Assembly (NCBI GenBank): GCA_007123785.1
Contig: SLGL01000321.1
Coordinates: forward strand, 1 to 8,857
Length of the DNA: 8,857 nt
Direction of reading: 5' to 3'
DNA from: Balneolaceae bacterium
GTDB taxonomy: Bacteria > Bacteroidota > Rhodothermia > Balneolales > Balneolaceae
Below the pieces are notes generated by a model, which did no database searches, was not told the DNA's origin, and saw nothing but the letters and a program-made list of their open reading frames with translations. Below, piece by piece: positions 7,858 to 8,857 of the stretch; the first letter of the stretch is position 1; each line of letters opens with the position of its first letter. The translations under genes were made by a program, and so were the position numbers.

Positions 7858-7915
7858 GCCATTACATCATTTTTTAATTGTGATTATCAATACATGAATG
7901 ATTTTTAAACATAGT

Positions 7916-8431
7916 TCAAGGTGATGAAACTGCCAAATTGCGCAAAAAAATCTGTTTTTCGCTAAAAGCATTCACGGTGTTTACATTATTTCTGAATCTT
8001 GCATGACTTTCAGGTCGGCTTTCCGTTTCTATTTGTACCCGGATAAACATTGGGTTAATAACTGAATCGGGTTCAGCCATGAAATAAATACTTTTTAAAT
8101 ATGAAGGATAAATTGTGGTGTCTGGAATAGATGTATTTGGGTTGAGTCGTATGATCTCCAAATTTCTTTTGTTTTTAGAAACAAACACACTGTCACCGGC
8201 CAGGTTTATGAATGTCAAAGTACTGTCAGGCAGGTTATTTGGATTAAAAGCTGAAAGTGTACGCAGTTCTTCCTGTATAAGCGTTCCGGTCAAATCTGCA
8301 AACTCCTGAACTTCGTTGTTGAGCCTGTTATCAATGGATGTTTCAACTATAAAGGCATTAACTCTGAAAATCAGTATAATTAACAGGCCCACAATAATCG
8401 GAGGGATGATAAGATCAATTTGTATTCCCAT
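7916..8431 (-). CDS. Hypothetical single-pass membrane protein, pilin-like anchor
   Basis: A 171-residue protein that I do not recognise as a named family. A very short N-terminus (MGIQID) leads into a hydrophobic helix at about 7-28, then a probable helical stretch at 30-60 (TSIDNRLNNEVQEFADLTG, LIQEELRTL), then a polar, probably beta-rich domain rich in Asn, Ser, Thr and Pro. The helix-plus-globular-domain plan is that of pilins and pseudopilins, but the GFTLxE cleavage motif is absent. It has no cysteine. The ATG at 8431 is bounded by an in-frame TGA 9 bases upstream; the 5' flank is A/T-rich without a Shine-Dalgarno motif. It lies 33 bases after the partial gene and 58 bases before the 442-residue gene on the same strand, so it probably belongs to one operon and one structure with them. 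Function is unknown. Confidence 0.72.
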   Translation of the reverse strand: MGIQIDLIIPPIIVGLLIILIFRVNAFIVETSIDNRLNNEVQEFADLTGTLIQEELRTLSAFNPNNLPDSTLTFINLAGDSVFVSKNKRNLEIIRLNPNTSIPDTTIYPSYLKSIYFMAEPDSVINPMFIRVQIETESRPESHARFRNNVNTVNAFSEKQIFLRNLAVSSP

Positions 8432-8464
8432 GGTTATTATTCAAATTTAAAAAAGTTCTATAAC

Positions 8465-8857
8465 TTATAACTCTGTAATTGCAGTTACATATTCAGCCTG
8501 GAGTTGATACTGGTCGGAAGCATCATTGTAAATATATACTCTGATCGTAGCTTTTCTTCCATTTTGGTTGTGGATTAATTCTCCCTCATCAGAAATTTCA
8601 ACTGTTGCATAAAATGACTCACCGACCTGTGATGTAAATTCAATCCTGCTGCCCGGATCAGACACATCATCCAAGCCTCCAAACTCATTCATTAGCTGAT
8701 CATATCTAAATGCGAAAGATTGTACACGCTCACTTAAATCTCTACCAAAATTGAGTGCATCAGAAGTGTACTGGCTACCCACAGTGCTGCCTACCGATTG
8801 CACGTACATCTGTTGAATGTTCAGCGAAATATATGAGAGCAGTACAATTGCTGCTAA
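8465..8857 (-). CDS. Pilin-like membrane-anchored protein, partial (N-terminus outside window)
   Basis: The frame is open through the right edge of the window, giving 130 C-terminal residues. The ATG at 8809 is not the likely start: the codons before it read LAAIVLLSYISLNIQQ, a hydrophobic helix typical of the N-terminus of pilins and pseudopilins, so the true start lies beyond base 8857, probably only a few codons away. After the helix come a helical stretch (YTSDALNFGRDLSERVQSFAF) and a likely beta-sheet domain (roughly residues 70-128, for example ESFYATVEISDEGEL and KATIRVYIYND). There is no cysteine. It heads the visible minus-strand run, 33 bases before the 171-residue gene. It resembles a small minor pilin or TadE/pseudopilin-like protein in plan only; no family is recognised with confidence. 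Confidence 0.72.
   Translation of the reverse strand, partial: LAAIVLLSYISLNIQQMYVQSVGSTVGSQYTSDALNFGRDLSERVQSFAFRYDQLMNEFGGLDDVSDPGSRIEFTSQVGESFYATVEISDEGELIHNQNGRKATIRVYIYNDASDQYQLQAEYVTAITEL

Noticed and set aside
1..8857. CRISPR array, insertion sequence, tRNA or phage-derived island
   Set aside because: No regularly spaced direct repeats, transposase-like protein, terminal inverted repeats or tRNA-like cloverleaf were seen on either strand; coding regions fill nearly the whole window.

Overview
The window reads as chromosomal DNA of an aerobic Gram-negative bacterium of the Bacteroidota/Balneolota/Rhodothermota group. This placement is inferred from gene family style: a ctaDEF-type oxidase operon, a periplasmic DUF4175-like protein rich in Gln coiled coil, and starts with no Shine-Dalgarno motif preceded by A/T-rich DNA. 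G+C looks moderate, somewhat below half. No 16S or other phylogenetic marker is present, so the placement is tentative. No mobile element, tRNA, rRNA, CRISPR array or phage gene is visible, and no intergenic stretch exceeds about 110 bases.

Layout. (1) 1-2076, plus strand: the 3' end of an aa3/caa3-type cytochrome c oxidase operon, made of subunit I (cut by the left edge), subunit III and small subunit IV. Gaps are 17 and 28 bases, and the operon closes with a strong intrinsic terminator at 2099-2129. (2) 2182-6498, plus strand: a metallo-beta-lactamase-fold hydrolase of the lactonase-like branch, then after 48 bases a cysteine-free 1128-residue protein with three N-terminal membrane helices and a very long Gln/Glu-rich, probably periplasmic coiled-coil region (DUF4175-like). 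(3) 6529-8857, minus strand: three closely spaced genes for membrane-anchored, cysteine-free, pilin-like proteins. The first is cut by the right edge, the second is a 171-residue orphan, and the third is a 442-residue PilX-like protein with a Gly/Asn-rich putative beta-solenoid. The plus and minus blocks converge on an 11-bp palindrome whose two arms contain both TAA stop codons.

The oxidase genes build the terminal respiratory complex that reduces O2 and pumps protons. The hydrolase and the DUF4175-like gene may be cotranscribed, but nothing in the sequence links their functions. The minus-strand genes look like part of a surface or periplasmic filament (type IV pilus-like) gene set whose secretion and assembly genes, if present, lie beyond the right edge. 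They lack the canonical prepilin peptidase motif and are the least characterised part of the window.
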